A stretch of DNA of 64,000 nt from Actinomadura luteofluorescens (GTDB lineage Bacteria > Actinomycetota > Actinomycetes > Streptosporangiales > Streptosporangiaceae): contig NZ_JACCBA010000001.1 of assembly GCF_013409365.1 (NCBI RefSeq), positions 9,238,001 to 9,302,000 on the forward strand. Direction: 5' to 3'. Under the pieces are notes generated by a model, which saw only the letters and a list, made by a program, of their open reading frames with translations, ran no database searches and had not been told where the DNA came from. Shown piece after piece: positions 8,168-17,212 of the stretch. Each line of letters begins with the position of its first letter. Within the stretch, counting starts at the first letter, position 1. A program made the position numbers and the translations under genes.

Positions 8168-8917
8168 ATGTCAGGAGCCGCGCGCGGAGCGCCGCATCCG
8201 GCCGCCGGTGAGGGCGGGCCGCCGCTCATCGGCATCACCACCTACCAGGAGCCGGCCCGCTGGGGGGCCTGGGTGCGCGAGGCCGCGCTGCTGCCCGTGC
8301 CGTACGCGCGCTCGGTCGAGCGGGCCGGGGGCGTCCCGGTCCTGCTGCCCCCGCCCGCGACCCTGCGCGGCCTGGACACCCTGGTCTCCCGGCTGGACGG
8401 CGTCGTCCTGGCGGGTGGCGGCGATCTCGACCCGGAGCTGTACGGCGCCGTCCGGCATCCCGAGACGGGGCCGCCGCAGCCGCAGCGCGACCGGTTCGAG
8501 CTGGCCCTCGCCCGCGCCGTCGTCGACGCCGACCTGCCGTTCCTGGCGATCTGCCGGGGGATGCAGGTGCTGAACGTCGCGCGGGGCGGTGCCCTCGTCC
8601 AGCACCTGCCGGAGGCGGTGGGCCACAAGGGGCACGCCCCGGAGGTGGGGCTCGTCGGCTCGCACCGGGTGCGGACCAGCGAGGGGAGCCTGATCGGCGG
8701 GATCCTCGGCGCCTCGTCCGACGTGCCCACCTACCACCACCAGGCGGTGAGCCGGCTCGGCAAGGGCCTGACCGCCGTCGCGTGGGCCGAGGACCAGGTG
8801 GTGGAGGCCGTGGAGCTGCAGGGCCACCGGTTCGGGCTCGCCGTCCAGTGGCACCCCGAGGAGGGCGACGACAGGCGGCTGTTCGAGGCCTTCGTCGTCG
8901 AGGCCGCCGGACGCTGA
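8168..8917 (+). CDS. gamma-glutamyl-gamma-aminobutyrate hydrolase family (peptidase C26)
   Basis: A 249-residue class I glutamine-amidotransferase-like hydrolase. The nucleophile Cys129 sits in AICRGMQ, with His229 and Glu231 in QWHPEE completing the triad. In the PuuD branch this enzyme frees GABA from gamma-glutamyl-GABA in putrescine breakdown; in actinomycetes paralogues act on gamma-glutamyl-polyamines or gamma-glutamylated amino acids. No glutamyl-polyamine synthetase lies next door, so the substrate is inferred from family only. The site GGGGGAGA is 5 nt upstream of the ATG. Confidence 0.8.
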   Translation: MSGAARGAPHPAAGEGGPPLIGITTYQEPARWGAWVREAALLPVPYARSVERAGGVPVLLPPPATLRGLDTLVSRLDGVVLAGGGDLDPELYGAVRHPETGPPQPQRDRFELALARAVVDADLPFLAICRGMQVLNVARGGALVQHLPEAVGHKGHAPEVGLVGSHRVRTSEGSLIGGILGASSDVPTYHHQAVSRLGKGLTAVAWAEDQVVEAVELQGHRFGLAVQWHPEEGDDRRLFEAFVVEAAGR

Positions 8918-8996
8918 CGCGGGGGATTGGCGGCCCGGTCACCGGGCAGGCCGAGGGGTGGATTTCCGCCGATGTCCCCCCACCGGAGGCCGCCGC

Positions 8997-9962
8997 ATGC
9001 CCCTGCACCCGCAGACCGTGAGCTTCCTGGAGCAGCTCGCCTCGTGGACGGCCGTGCCACCGGGGCGGGACGGGCCCGCCGAGCCCACGATCGAGGAGAT
9101 GCGGGAGCGGATCGGCGCGGCCTTCCCGGTCGTGCGGCGCGAGCTTCCCCGGGTCCGCGACATCGAGGTGCCCGGCCCAGGAGGGCCCGTGCCGGTGCGC
9201 CTGTACCGTCCGGCGCCGCCCGAGCGGGGGCCGCTACCGGCCGTCGTGTACCTGCACGGCGGGGGGTGGGTGCTCGGCGGCGTCGACAACGTGGACGCCT
9301 TCTGCCGAGACCTGGCGGCCGAGGCGGAGTGCGTCGTGCTGAACGTCGGCTACCGGCTGGCCCCCGAGCACCCGTTCCCCGCGGCGGTGGACGATGCCTG
9401 GGCCGTGGTGTCCTCCGTGGCGCGCGAGCCCGGCCGGTACGGCGTGCGGAGGGGGGCCGTGGCGGTCGCCGGCGACAGCGCCGGCGGGAACCTCGCCGCG
9501 GTCGCCGCACTGCTGGCCAGGGACGCCGGGATCCCCCTGGCCCACCAGCTCCTCGTCTACCCGGTGACCGACACGGCGAAGGACACCCCGAGCTGGCGGG
9601 AGTACGGGACGGGCTACGGGCTGGACGCCGGGTCGCTCGCCCGGTTCATGGACCTCTACCGGGACGGCGCGGACCCGTCCGACCCCCGGCTCGCCCCGCT
9701 GCGCGCCCCGGACCTGGCCGGCGCCGCGCCCGCCACCGTGATCACCGCCGAGTGCGACATCCTGCGCGACGAGGCCGAGCGCTACGCCCGCCGGCTCGCC
9801 GCGGCCGGCGTGCCGGTGGAGCTGCGCCGCTACGACGGCGTCGTGCACTCCTTCTTCCTGCTTCCCGAGATCTTCGATACCGGCGCCGAGGCGGTGGAGT
9901 TCGCCGTGCGACGATTGCGCGCGGCATTCGACGACCACTCGCGGCAGGGGAGTGCGGCATGA
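8997..9962 (+). CDS. alpha/beta hydrolase, hormone-sensitive-lipase-type esterase
   Basis: A 321-residue esterase of the HSL (family IV) group. The oxyanion motif HGGGW is at residues 87-91, the nucleophile Ser161 is in GDSAGG, and Asp254 ([10 protein letters not shown]) and His284 (DGVVHSF) complete the triad. It hydrolyses short- to medium-chain esters; the natural substrate is unknown. GGAGG lies 7 nt upstream of the ATG at 8997. The stop overlaps the start of the crotonase gene by 4 bp (ATGA), so the two are translationally coupled and probably act on the same carbon source. Confidence 0.87.
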   Translation: MPLHPQTVSFLEQLASWTAVPPGRDGPAEPTIEEMRERIGAAFPVVRRELPRVRDIEVPGPGGPVPVRLYRPAPPERGPLPAVVYLHGGGWVLGGVDNVDAFCRDLAAEAECVVLNVGYRLAPEHPFPAAVDDAWAVVSSVAREPGRYGVRRGAVAVAGDSAGGNLAAVAALLARDAGIPLAHQLLVYPVTDTAKDTPSWREYGTGYGLDAGSLARFMDLYRDGADPSDPRLAPLRAPDLAGAAPATVITAECDILRDEAERYARRLAAAGVPVELRRYDGVVHSFFLLPEIFDTGAEAVEFAVRRLRAAFDDHSRQGSAA

Positions 9963-10750
9963 CGCGGTACGACGCGTACGAGCGGCTGAAGATCGACTGG
10001 GCGGCGGACGGGGTGCTGCGGGTCACGATCAGCACGCCGGGCAAGCTGAACGCGGTCGACACCACGGGGCACCGCGAGCTGGCGGAGATCTGGCGGGACG
10101 CCGACGCCGACGACGACGCCCGCGTGGTGCTCGTGCGGGGGGAGGGGACGGCGTTCTCCGCCGGGGGCGACCTCGCCATGATCGAGGAGATGATGTCCGA
10201 CCACGCGTCCCGCCGCCGGATCATGCGCGAGGCCCGCGACATCGTGATGAACGTGCTGAACTGCTCCAAGCCGGTGGTCAGCGCCGTCCAGGGCCCGGCG
10301 GTGGGCGCCGGGCTCGCGGTCGCGCTGCTGGCCGACGTGTCGGTCGCGGGCCGCAACGCGAAGATCATCGACGGGCACACGCGGCTGGGCGTCGCGGCCG
10401 GCGACCACGCGGCGATCGTGTGGCCGCTGCTGTGCGGGCTCGCGAAGGCCAAGTACTACCTGCTGCTCAACGACGTCCTCACCGGCGAGGAGGCCGAGCG
10501 GATCGGCCTGGTCTCGCTGTGCGTGGACGACGAGCGGGTGCACGAGCGCGCGCTGGAGATCGCCGGCCGGCTCGCCGCCGGCCCGGCCGAGGCGCTGTCG
10601 TTCACCAAGCACGCGCTGAACAACTGGCTGCGCCTCGCCGGGCCGACGTTCGACGCCTCCCTGGCGATGGAGTTCTTCGGGTTCACCGGCCCGGACGTGC
10701 GCGAGGGCGTCGCGGCGATCCGGGAGAAGCGCCCGCCCCGGTTCGGCTGA
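9959..10750 (+). CDS. enoyl-CoA hydratase/isomerase family (crotonase)
   Basis: A 263-residue crotonase-fold protein acting on acyl-CoA. Oxyanion-hole segments are seen at [15 protein letters not shown] (about residue 60) and [18 protein letters not shown] (about residue 110). The position where the hydratase catalytic glutamates sit reads [13 protein letters not shown], which lacks them, so an isomerase or another crotonase activity is as likely as hydration. It begins inside the stop codon of the esterase gene (ATGA overlap). An acyl-CoA dehydrogenase gene converges on it 18 bp downstream. Confidence 0.85.
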   Translation: MTRYDAYERLKIDWAADGVLRVTISTPGKLNAVDTTGHRELAEIWRDADADDDARVVLVRGEGTAFSAGGDLAMIEEMMSDHASRRRIMREARDIVMNVLNCSKPVVSAVQGPAVGAGLAVALLADVSVAGRNAKIIDGHTRLGVAAGDHAAIVWPLLCGLAKAKYYLLLNDVLTGEEAERIGLVSLCVDDERVHERALEIAGRLAAGPAEALSFTKHALNNWLRLAGPTFDASLAMEFFGFTGPDVREGVAAIREKRPPRFG

Positions 10751-10767
10751 GGCGCCTCCCGCCCGGG

Positions 10768-11949
10768 TCAGTACGACTTGGGGAGTCCCAGCTCGTGCTG
10801 GGCGATGTGGGCGAGGACGAGCTCCTCGGCGACCGGGATGTTCTTGGCGATGCGGGCGTCCCGGAACATCCGCGCGACCGGGTACTCCAGGGAGTACGCC
10901 ATGCCGCCGAAGGTCTGGAACGCGCGGTCGGCCGCCTGCCAGGCCGCGTCGGCCGCGGTGAGCTTGGCGATGTTGGCCTCCGAGCCGCAGGGCCGGCCGC
11001 GGTCCCACAGCCAGGCGGCCTTGTAGGTCATCAGCCGGGCCAGCTCCAGCTGCGCCTTGATCCGCGCGAGCGGGAACGCGACGGCCTGGTTGGCCCCGAT
11101 CGGCGTGCCGAACGGGGCGCGCTCGCCCGCGTACTCGCAGGCGGTCTTCAGCACCAGGCCGCCGGACCCGACGCCGCCCGCGGCGGCCAGGATCCGCTCG
11201 GGGTTGAGGATGTCCCACAGGACGGCGAAACCCTGGTCGGGCTCGCCGAGGACCCGGTCGGCGGGCACGCGCACACCGTCCAGGAAGAGCATGCTGGAGG
11301 CGACGGTGTTGGTGCCGAGCTTCGGGATCGGCCGGTAGGTCAGCGTGCCCTCGGCCACGGCCTCCTTGACGTCCACCAGCAGGACGGTGAAGCCGGCGGT
11401 GCGGGGGCGGGCCTGCGCGGCCGGGATCGTCCGGGTGACCAGGACGAGGAAGTCGGCGCGCTCGACGCCGGAGATCCAGATCTTCTGGCCGTCGACGACG
11501 AAGGAGTCGCCGTCGCGGCGCGCCTGGGTGGAGATGTTGATGGCGTTGCTGCCCGCGTCCGGCTCGGTGATGGCGAAGCACGTCTCGACCTCGCCGGAGG
11601 CGATCGCGGGCAGGAGTTCGCGCTTCTGCTCGGCGGTGCCGTGCCGGGCGATGGTGAGGCCGCCGAACGCGGGGGTCAGCAGGTACATGAAGGACGCGGC
11701 GCCGCCCGCCCCGCCCTCGGCGAGGGCCTCCAGGGCCACCGCCAGCTCCAGCAGCCCCTGGCCCCCGCCGCCGTACTCCGCGGGGATCGCCAGGCTGTGC
11801 CAGCCGCCGTCGACCAGTTCCCGCCAGACCTCCTCGGGCCACCGCTTGTCCGCGTCGCACCGGCCCCAGTAGTCCTGGTCGTACTTCCCGGCGACCGCCA
11901 GCACGCCCTCGCGCACCGCGGCCGCGCCCTCCGGCAGGTCGAAGTCCAT
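10768..11949 (-). CDS. acyl-CoA dehydrogenase
   Basis: A 392-residue FAD enzyme catalysing alpha,beta-dehydrogenation of an acyl-CoA. Visible segments are CFAITEPDAGSNAINI (FAD/substrate region, about residue 138), DGQKIWISG (about 165), and a C-terminal FQTFGGMAYSLEYPVARMFRDARI that matches the family's last helices. The start ATG at 11949 has GAGGAGG just upstream; an in-frame ATG 33 bp earlier has no site. A TetR gene lies upstream on the same strand, 55 bp away, and is the likely regulator. Substrate chain length cannot be told. Confidence 0.87.
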   Translation of the reverse strand: MDFDLPEGAAAVREGVLAVAGKYDQDYWGRCDADKRWPEEVWRELVDGGWHSLAIPAEYGGGGQGLLELAVALEALAEGGAGGAASFMYLLTPAFGGLTIARHGTAEQKRELLPAIASGEVETCFAITEPDAGSNAINISTQARRDGDSFVVDGQKIWISGVERADFLVLVTRTIPAAQARPRTAGFTVLLVDVKEAVAEGTLTYRPIPKLGTNTVASSMLFLDGVRVPADRVLGEPDQGFAVLWDILNPERILAAAGGVGSGGLVLKTACEYAGERAPFGTPIGANQAVAFPLARIKAQLELARLMTYKAAWLWDRGRPCGSEANIAKLTAADAAWQAADRAFQTFGGMAYSLEYPVARMFRDARIAKNIPVAEELVLAHIAQHELGLPKSY

Positions 11950-12004
11950 CGCGCCTCCTCGCACGTTCTCGCGTGGGCTCACCGTAGCCGACGCGAGTAA
12001 GTGC

Positions 12005-12577
12005 TCACTGACGCGGGGCGGCCATGTAGGCGGTCACCATGCGGGCGACGAAGTGGGCGAAGACCTCCGGTGGCCCGGACGGGAGCATGATGTGGCTCAT
12101 CGTCAGGCGCACGGCCGCGTCGGCGATCTCGGTGAGCGCGGCGCGGTCCAGATCCGGCCACTGGCGCAGGGCGTGCTCGGCGATGCGGGCGCTGGCGGAG
12201 AACAGCACAGGCTCGGCCTGCGTGGTGAGCAGCGGCAGCATCTCGTCGCCGCCCGCGCCCGTCAGCACCGCCTTCTTCAGCTGGTCGTCGGCGGAGGTCT
12301 CCAGCGTGAACGTGACCGCGGCGACCACCGCCGAGTACAGGTCGGCGTGCTCGGACAGCACCGCGTCGATGCCGTCGAGGTAGCGCTCGTTGTCGCGGAT
12401 CACGACCGCCTGCGCCAGGCCCCACTTGTCGCCGAACTCGTTGTAGACGGTCTGCCGGCTCACCCCGGCGGCGGACGCGACGTCCCGCATGCGGACGGCC
12501 CGGTAGCCGCGCTCCACCAGGAGGTCCGCGGCGGCGTCCAGCAGGGATTCGCGCACGGAACGGCCGGCGGTGCCCAT
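12005..12577 (-). CDS. TetR-family transcriptional regulator
   Basis: A 190-residue repressor. The N-terminal helix-turn-helix (residues about 10-55) reads LLDAAADLLVERGYRAVRMRDVA followed by GVSRQTVYNEFGDKWGLA, a textbook TetR head. The C-terminal ligand pocket is not diagnostic. It is encoded directly upstream of and in the same direction as the acyl-CoA dehydrogenase, so an acyl-CoA or fatty-acid ligand is plausible; that is inference. No clear operator palindrome was found in the 25-bp gap to the ROK gene. Confidence 0.85.
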   Translation of the reverse strand: MGTAGRSVRESLLDAAADLLVERGYRAVRMRDVASAAGVSRQTVYNEFGDKWGLAQAVVIRDNERYLDGIDAVLSEHADLYSAVVAAVTFTLETSADDQLKKAVLTGAGGDEMLPLLTTQAEPVLFSASARIAEHALRQWPDLDRAALTEIADAAVRLTMSHIMLPSGPPEVFAHFVARMVTAYMAAPRQ

Positions 12578-12602
12578 GTGTCGTCGCCCTCCAGGAAGCT
12601 GG

Positions 12603-13835
12603 TCAGTACGTCATTATCCCCCGTGGGCCGCCGCCGGGCCATCGCGCGCCCGCCGGTTCGCCGCCGTCGAGCAGGTGCGCGAGCGGGAGGGTCGCGGCGC
12701 CCACGGCGACCGCCTCCGGTCCGAGGTGGCACAGCTCGATCGAGGTCCGCGCGAACGGCCGCCGCAGCGCGTAGGCGGCGGCGGCCGCGACGATCCGGTC
12801 CAGCATCCGGCCGCCGATCAGCAGCCCCGCCCAGCCGCCGATGATGATCTTCTCCGGGCTGAACAGGTTGACCAGGTCGGCGATGCCCGCGCCGAGGTGC
12901 TCGGCGACGTCCTCGCGCAGCGCGGCCGCCGCCTCGGACGGGTCGGCCAGCAGCCCGGCGAGGGCCGCCTCCTCGCCGGCTTCGGCCGGGCCGCCCGCGG
13001 CGCCGTAGCGCTCCAGCAGGGCGGTCGCGCCGACATAGGACTCGAGGCAGCCGCGGGACCCGCACCGGCACGGCGCGCCGCCGACCCGGGACGTCGTGTG
13101 GCCCCACTCGCCCGCGCCGCCGGCCGCGCCCCGGTACGGCGAGCCGTCGATCATCACGGCGGCGCCGACACCGGATCCGATCAGGGCGACGACCGCGTCC
13201 CGGTGCCCGCGCCCCGCGCCGAACCACATCTCCGCCTGGCCGAGCGACGACGCGCCGTTGTCGACGAACAGCGGCAGGCGGGTGCCCTCGCGCAGCATCC
13301 GCTCCAGCGGAACGCCCTCCCAGCCGATGGTCTGGCAGTGCACGACCGCCTCCGGCCCGTGCTCGACCATGCCGGGGACGCCGACGCCCACGCCGATGAC
13401 GGACGCCGGGTCGACCGACGCGCCCTCGACGACCGCCGGCAGGCCGTCCAGGATGTGCCGGACGACGGCGCGCGCGTCGCGGCCGCCGTCGCCGAGGGGC
13501 AGGTCGGCCTTGGCGAGCTGGGTCAGCCCCAGGTCGAACAGCTCGACCATCACCCGCGTCTCACCGACGTCCACGCCGACGAGGTGGCCGTAACCGGCCG
13601 CGGTCTCCAGCAGCACGCGCGGCCGCCCGCCGTCGGACTCGACGCTGCCCGCCTCCACGACGAGCCCGGCCTCGATCAGCTCGCTCACCACGTTGCTGAC
13701 CGACGCGGGGCTGAGGCCGGTCGCGCGGGCCAGGTCCTGGCGGCTGAGCGGCCCGTCGAAGTACAGCCGCCGCAGCAGCACCGACCGGTTGGCGCGGCGC
13801 AGGTCGCGCACGGTCCTCCGGCGCCGTTCCGGCAT
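12603..13835 (-). CDS. ROK-family transcriptional regulator
   Basis: A 410-residue NagC/XylR-type protein. A winged helix-turn-helix occupies residues about 8-65 (LLRRLYFDGPLSRQDLARATGLS, then ASVSNVVSELIEAGLV). It is followed by a ROK sugar-kinase fold with ATP-site-like VGVDVGETR (about 87) and the zinc motif CRCGSRGCLE (about 254-263), with its histidine in EWGH. Such proteins sense sugars or sugar phosphates. No sugar transport genes are adjacent; the nearest is the orphan ABC ATPase 3.3 kb away. The gene is divergent from the carboxylase gene, which it may regulate. Confidence 0.87.
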   Translation of the reverse strand: MPERRRRTVRDLRRANRSVLLRRLYFDGPLSRQDLARATGLSPASVSNVVSELIEAGLVVEAGSVESDGGRPRVLLETAAGYGHLVGVDVGETRVMVELFDLGLTQLAKADLPLGDGGRDARAVVRHILDGLPAVVEGASVDPASVIGVGVGVPGMVEHGPEAVVHCQTIGWEGVPLERMLREGTRLPLFVDNGASSLGQAEMWFGAGRGHRDAVVALIGSGVGAAVMIDGSPYRGAAGGAGEWGHTTSRVGGAPCRCGSRGCLESYVGATALLERYGAAGGPAEAGEEAALAGLLADPSEAAAALREDVAEHLGAGIADLVNLFSPEKIIIGGWAGLLIGGRMLDRIVAAAAAYALRRPFARTSIELCHLGPEAVAVGAATLPLAHLLDGGEPAGARWPGGGPRGIMTY

Positions 13836-13996
13836 CGGCCCCCCTCGTCCGCGGCCCCGGGCCGGGCCGCCTCCCCCGCATTATGTCCCCGCTCAGATCA
13901 CGGCGGGAGACGAGCACCGGGACCTCCGGGCGCCGCCCCCGGCGTCCCGCTCTCTAGAGTGAGGGCCGACCGTCTCGGGCGAGGTGAGGAGGCCGG

Positions 13997-16900
13997 GTGG
14001 GCGGGATCCTTGTGGCCAACCGGGGCGAGGTCGCGCTGCGGGTCGTCCGGGCCGCGTCCGAGCTGGGCCTGCGGACGGTCGCCGTGCACACCCGCGACGA
14101 CGCCGCCTCACCGCACGCCCGGCGCGCCGACGAGGCGCGCGTCCTGCCCGGCGACGGGGCCGCCGGGTACCTCGACGCGGACGCGCTCGTCGCCGCCGCG
14201 AAGGACGCCGGCGCCACGGCCGTCCACCCCGGCTACGGCTTCCTGAGCGAGAACGCGCGCTTCGCCGCCGCCTGCGCCGCGGCCGGGCTGACCTTCGTCG
14301 GCCCGCGCCCGGAGCTGCTGGAGCTGTTCGGCGACAAGACGAGGTCGCGCGGCCTGGCACAGGAGGCGGGGGTGCCCGTGACCCCCGGCACGCCCGCCGC
14401 GGCGAGCCTCGCCGATGCCGAGGCGTTCGCCCGCGAGCACGGCACCGTCGTGATCAAGGCGCTCGCGGGCGGCGGCGGGCGCGGCATGCGCGTCGCCGCC
14501 GGGCCCGCCGCCGTCGCGGACGCCTACGAGCGGTGCCGGGCGGAGGCGCTCGCCTCCTTCGGCCGCGGCGAGCTGTACGCCGAGAAGTACGTCCCGCGGG
14601 CCCGCCACATCGAGGTGCAGGTCGCGGGCGACGGCTCCGGCGCCGTCACCCACCTGTGGGACCGCGACTGCAGCGTCCAGCGCCGCCACCAGAAGCTGAT
14701 CGAGATCGCTCCCGCGCCCGCGCTGCCCGGAGGCGTCAGGGACGCTCTGCTGGACGCCGCCCTGCGCATGGCGGCCCGGGTCCGCTACGAGAGCCTCGGC
14801 ACCTTCGAGTTCCTCGTCGACGGGGAGGAGTTCTGGTTCCTGGAGGCCAACCCCCGGCTCCAGGTCGAGCACACCTTGACCGAGGAGATCACCGGCGTCG
14901 ACCTGGTGAAGGCGCAGATCAGGCTGGCGGCGGGGGAGGACCTCGCCGCGGTGGGCCTGGCCGCGCCGCCGCGGGCGTCCGGCTGCGCCGTCCAGGTGCG
15001 GGTCAACGCCGAGACGATCGGCGCGGACGGCGCGCCGCGCCCGAGCGCCGGGACGCTCACCGCGTTCGCGCCGCCGTCCGGGCCCGGCGTCCGCGTCGAC
15101 ACCCACGGGCACGCCGGCCACCGCACGAGCCCGCGCTACGACCCGCTGCTCGCCAAGGTCATCGCCCGCGCGGAGGACCTGCCGTCCGCCGCCGCCCGCG
15201 CGCACGGCGCGCTCGGCGAGTTCGAGATCGCGGGCGTGGCGACGAGCATCCCGCTGCTGCAGGGCGTGCTGCGCCACCCCGGCTTCACCTCCGGCGGCGC
15301 GGGCACGTCCTTCATCGCCGACCACCTGGCCGAGCTGCTGGAGAGCGAGCACCGCCGGTACTACGCCGAGACGGCCCTGAGCGACGCCGGGCCCGAGGCC
15401 GCGGCCGTCCCGGACGCGCCGCCCGGCACGGTCGCGATCCCCGCGCCGACGCAGGGGACGGTCGTGAGCGTCGAGGTGGCCGAGGGCGACCTCGTCGGGG
15501 CCGGGGCGCCGGTGCTGATCCTCGAAGCGATGAAGATGGAGCACGTCGTCCGCGCGGGGGAGGCGGGCATCGTCCGGGCCCTGGCCGCCGCGCCCGGCGA
15601 CACCGTCGCCGAGGGCGCGCCGCTGCTGTTCACCGAGCCCGCCGAGGGCGGCGGCGACCACGCCGCCGAGGACGAGGCGGCCGACCTCGACCTGATCCGC
15701 GCCGACCTCGCCGAGACGCTGCGCCGGCACGAGATCGGGCTCGACGCGGCCCGCCCCGAGGCGGTGGCCAGGCGGCACGCGCGTGGCCACCGCACCGCGC
15801 GGGAGAACATCGGCGACCTGTGCGACCCGGGGACGTTCGTCGAGTACGGCGCGCTCGTCATCGCGGCGCAGCGGCGGCGCCGCTCCCTAGACGACCTCGT
15901 CGAGCGCACTCCCGCCGACGGCATGGTCTGCGGCATCGGGGACGTCGACGGCGCGCAGGCCGTCGTGATGTCCTACGACTACACGGTCCTCGCCGGGACG
16001 CAGGGCCATCTGAACCACCGCAAGACCGACCGCATGCTCGACATCGCCCACCGCCGCCGCCTGCCGCTGGTGCTGTTCGCCGAGGGCGGCGGGGGACGCC
16101 CCGGCGACACCGACACCACGACCGTCTCCGGCCTGGACGTGACGACGTTCCACGCGATGGGGCGGCTCAGCGGCGCCGTCCCGTCCGTCGGCGTCGCGAA
16201 CGGGCGCTGCTTCGCGGGGAACGCGGCCCTGCTCGGCTGCTGCGACGTCATCATCGCCACCCGGGACGCCAACATCGGCATGGGCGGGCCCGCCATGATC
16301 GAGGGCGGCGGGCTCGGCGCCGTCACGCCCGAGGAGATCGGCCCGGTCGCCGACCAGGAGCCGAACGGCGTCATCGACATCGTGGTGGACGACGAGGCCG
16401 AGGCGGTCCGGGCGGCGCGCCGCTACCTGTCCTACTTCCGGGGCCCGGCGGACGACTGGTCCTGCGGCGACCAGCGCGTCCTGCGGCACCTCGTCCCGGA
16501 GAACCGGCTGCGCGCCTACGACGTCCGCCGCGCCGTCGCCCACCTCGCCGACACCGGGTCGGTGCTGGAGCTGCGCCGCGCGTTCGGCGTCGGGATCGTC
16601 ACCGCGCTGGTCCGGATCGAGGGCCGCCCGATGGGCCTGATCGCCAGCAACCCGGCGCATCTCGGCGGCGCCATCGACCGCGACGCCGCGGACAAGGCCG
16701 CCCGGTTCCTGCAGCTGTGCGACGCGCACGGGCTGCCGGTGGTGTCCCTGTGCGACACCCCCGGTTTCATGGTCGGACCCGATGCCGAGCGGACCGCCAC
16801 CGTCCGGCATTTCAGCCGCCTGTTCGTCATCGGCGCCAACCTGCGCGTCCCGATGGTCACGATCGTGCTGCGCAAGGGCTACGGGCTCGGCGCGCAGGCG

Positions 16901-17212
16901 ATGGCGGGCGGCGGGTTCACGACGCCGCTCGCGACCCTCGCCTGGCCCACCGGCGAGATCGGCGGCATGGGGCTGGAGGGCGCGGTCCGGCTCGGGTTCC
17001 GCAAGGAGCTGGAGGCCGCCGAGGACCCGCGGGCGATGTTCGAGCAGATGGTCGCCGCGGCCTACGAGCACGGCAAGGCGCTCCACGCCGCCACCGTGTT
17101 CGAGCTGGACGACGTGATCGACCCCGCCGACACACGGCGGTGGATCACCGCCGTGCTGGCCGCCGCCCCGCCCGCCGACGACCGTCCCCGCCCGTGGATC
17201 GACACGTGGTGA
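13997..17212 (+). CDS. single-chain acyl-CoA carboxylase (BC-BCCP-CT fusion)
   Basis: A 1071-residue biotin-dependent carboxylase carrying every partial activity in one chain. Biotin carboxylase fills residues 1-450 (ATP-grasp loop ALAGGGGRGM; active site EANPRLQVEH). A biotinyl domain follows, with the acceptor lysine in EAMKMEH (about 515). Two carboxyltransferase halves come next (SYDYTVLAGTQGHLNHRKTDR; SLCDTPGFMVGPDAE; MAGGGFTTPLATLAWPTGE). Most actinobacterial acyl-CoA carboxylases split alpha and beta subunits. GTG start with GAGGAGG upstream. Acetyl-, propionyl- or another acyl-CoA substrate cannot be chosen from sequence. Its end overlaps the convergent ABC ATPase gene by 68 bp. Confidence 0.88.
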   Translation: MGGILVANRGEVALRVVRAASELGLRTVAVHTRDDAASPHARRADEARVLPGDGAAGYLDADALVAAAKDAGATAVHPGYGFLSENARFAAACAAAGLTFVGPRPELLELFGDKTRSRGLAQEAGVPVTPGTPAAASLADAEAFAREHGTVVIKALAGGGGRGMRVAAGPAAVADAYERCRAEALASFGRGELYAEKYVPRARHIEVQVAGDGSGAVTHLWDRDCSVQRRHQKLIEIAPAPALPGGVRDALLDAALRMAARVRYESLGTFEFLVDGEEFWFLEANPRLQVEHTLTEEITGVDLVKAQIRLAAGEDLAAVGLAAPPRASGCAVQVRVNAETIGADGAPRPSAGTLTAFAPPSGPGVRVDTHGHAGHRTSPRYDPLLAKVIARAEDLPSAAARAHGALGEFEIAGVATSIPLLQGVLRHPGFTSGGAGTSFIADHLAELLESEHRRYYAETALSDAGPEAAAVPDAPPGTVAIPAPTQGTVVSVEVAEGDLVGAGAPVLILEAMKMEHVVRAGEAGIVRALAAAPGDTVAEGAPLLFTEPAEGGGDHAAEDEAADLDLIRADLAETLRRHEIGLDAARPEAVARRHARGHRTARENIGDLCDPGTFVEYGALVIAAQRRRRSLDDLVERTPADGMVCGIGDVDGAQAVVMSYDYTVLAGTQGHLNHRKTDRMLDIAHRRRLPLVLFAEGGGGRPGDTDTTTVSGLDVTTFHAMGRLSGAVPSVGVANGRCFAGNAALLGCCDVIIATRDANIGMGGPAMIEGGGLGAVTPEEIGPVADQEPNGVIDIVVDDEAEAVRAARRYLSYFRGPADDWSCGDQRVLRHLVPENRLRAYDVRRAVAHLADTGSVLELRRAFGVGIVTALVRIEGRPMGLIASNPAHLGGAIDRDAADKAARFLQLCDAHGLPVVSLCDTPGFMVGPDAERTATVRHFSRLFVIGANLRVPMVTIVLRKGYGLGAQAMAGGGFTTPLATLAWPTGEIGGMGLEGAVRLGFRKELEAAEDPRAMFEQMVAAAYEHGKALHAATVFELDDVIDPADTRRWITAVLAAAPPADDRPRPWIDTW

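Noticed and set aside
8168..10750. Treating the C26 hydrolase, esterase and crotonase as one defined pathway
   Set aside because: Only the esterase and crotonase are coupled; the 79-bp gap and unrelated chemistry do not tie in the hydrolase.
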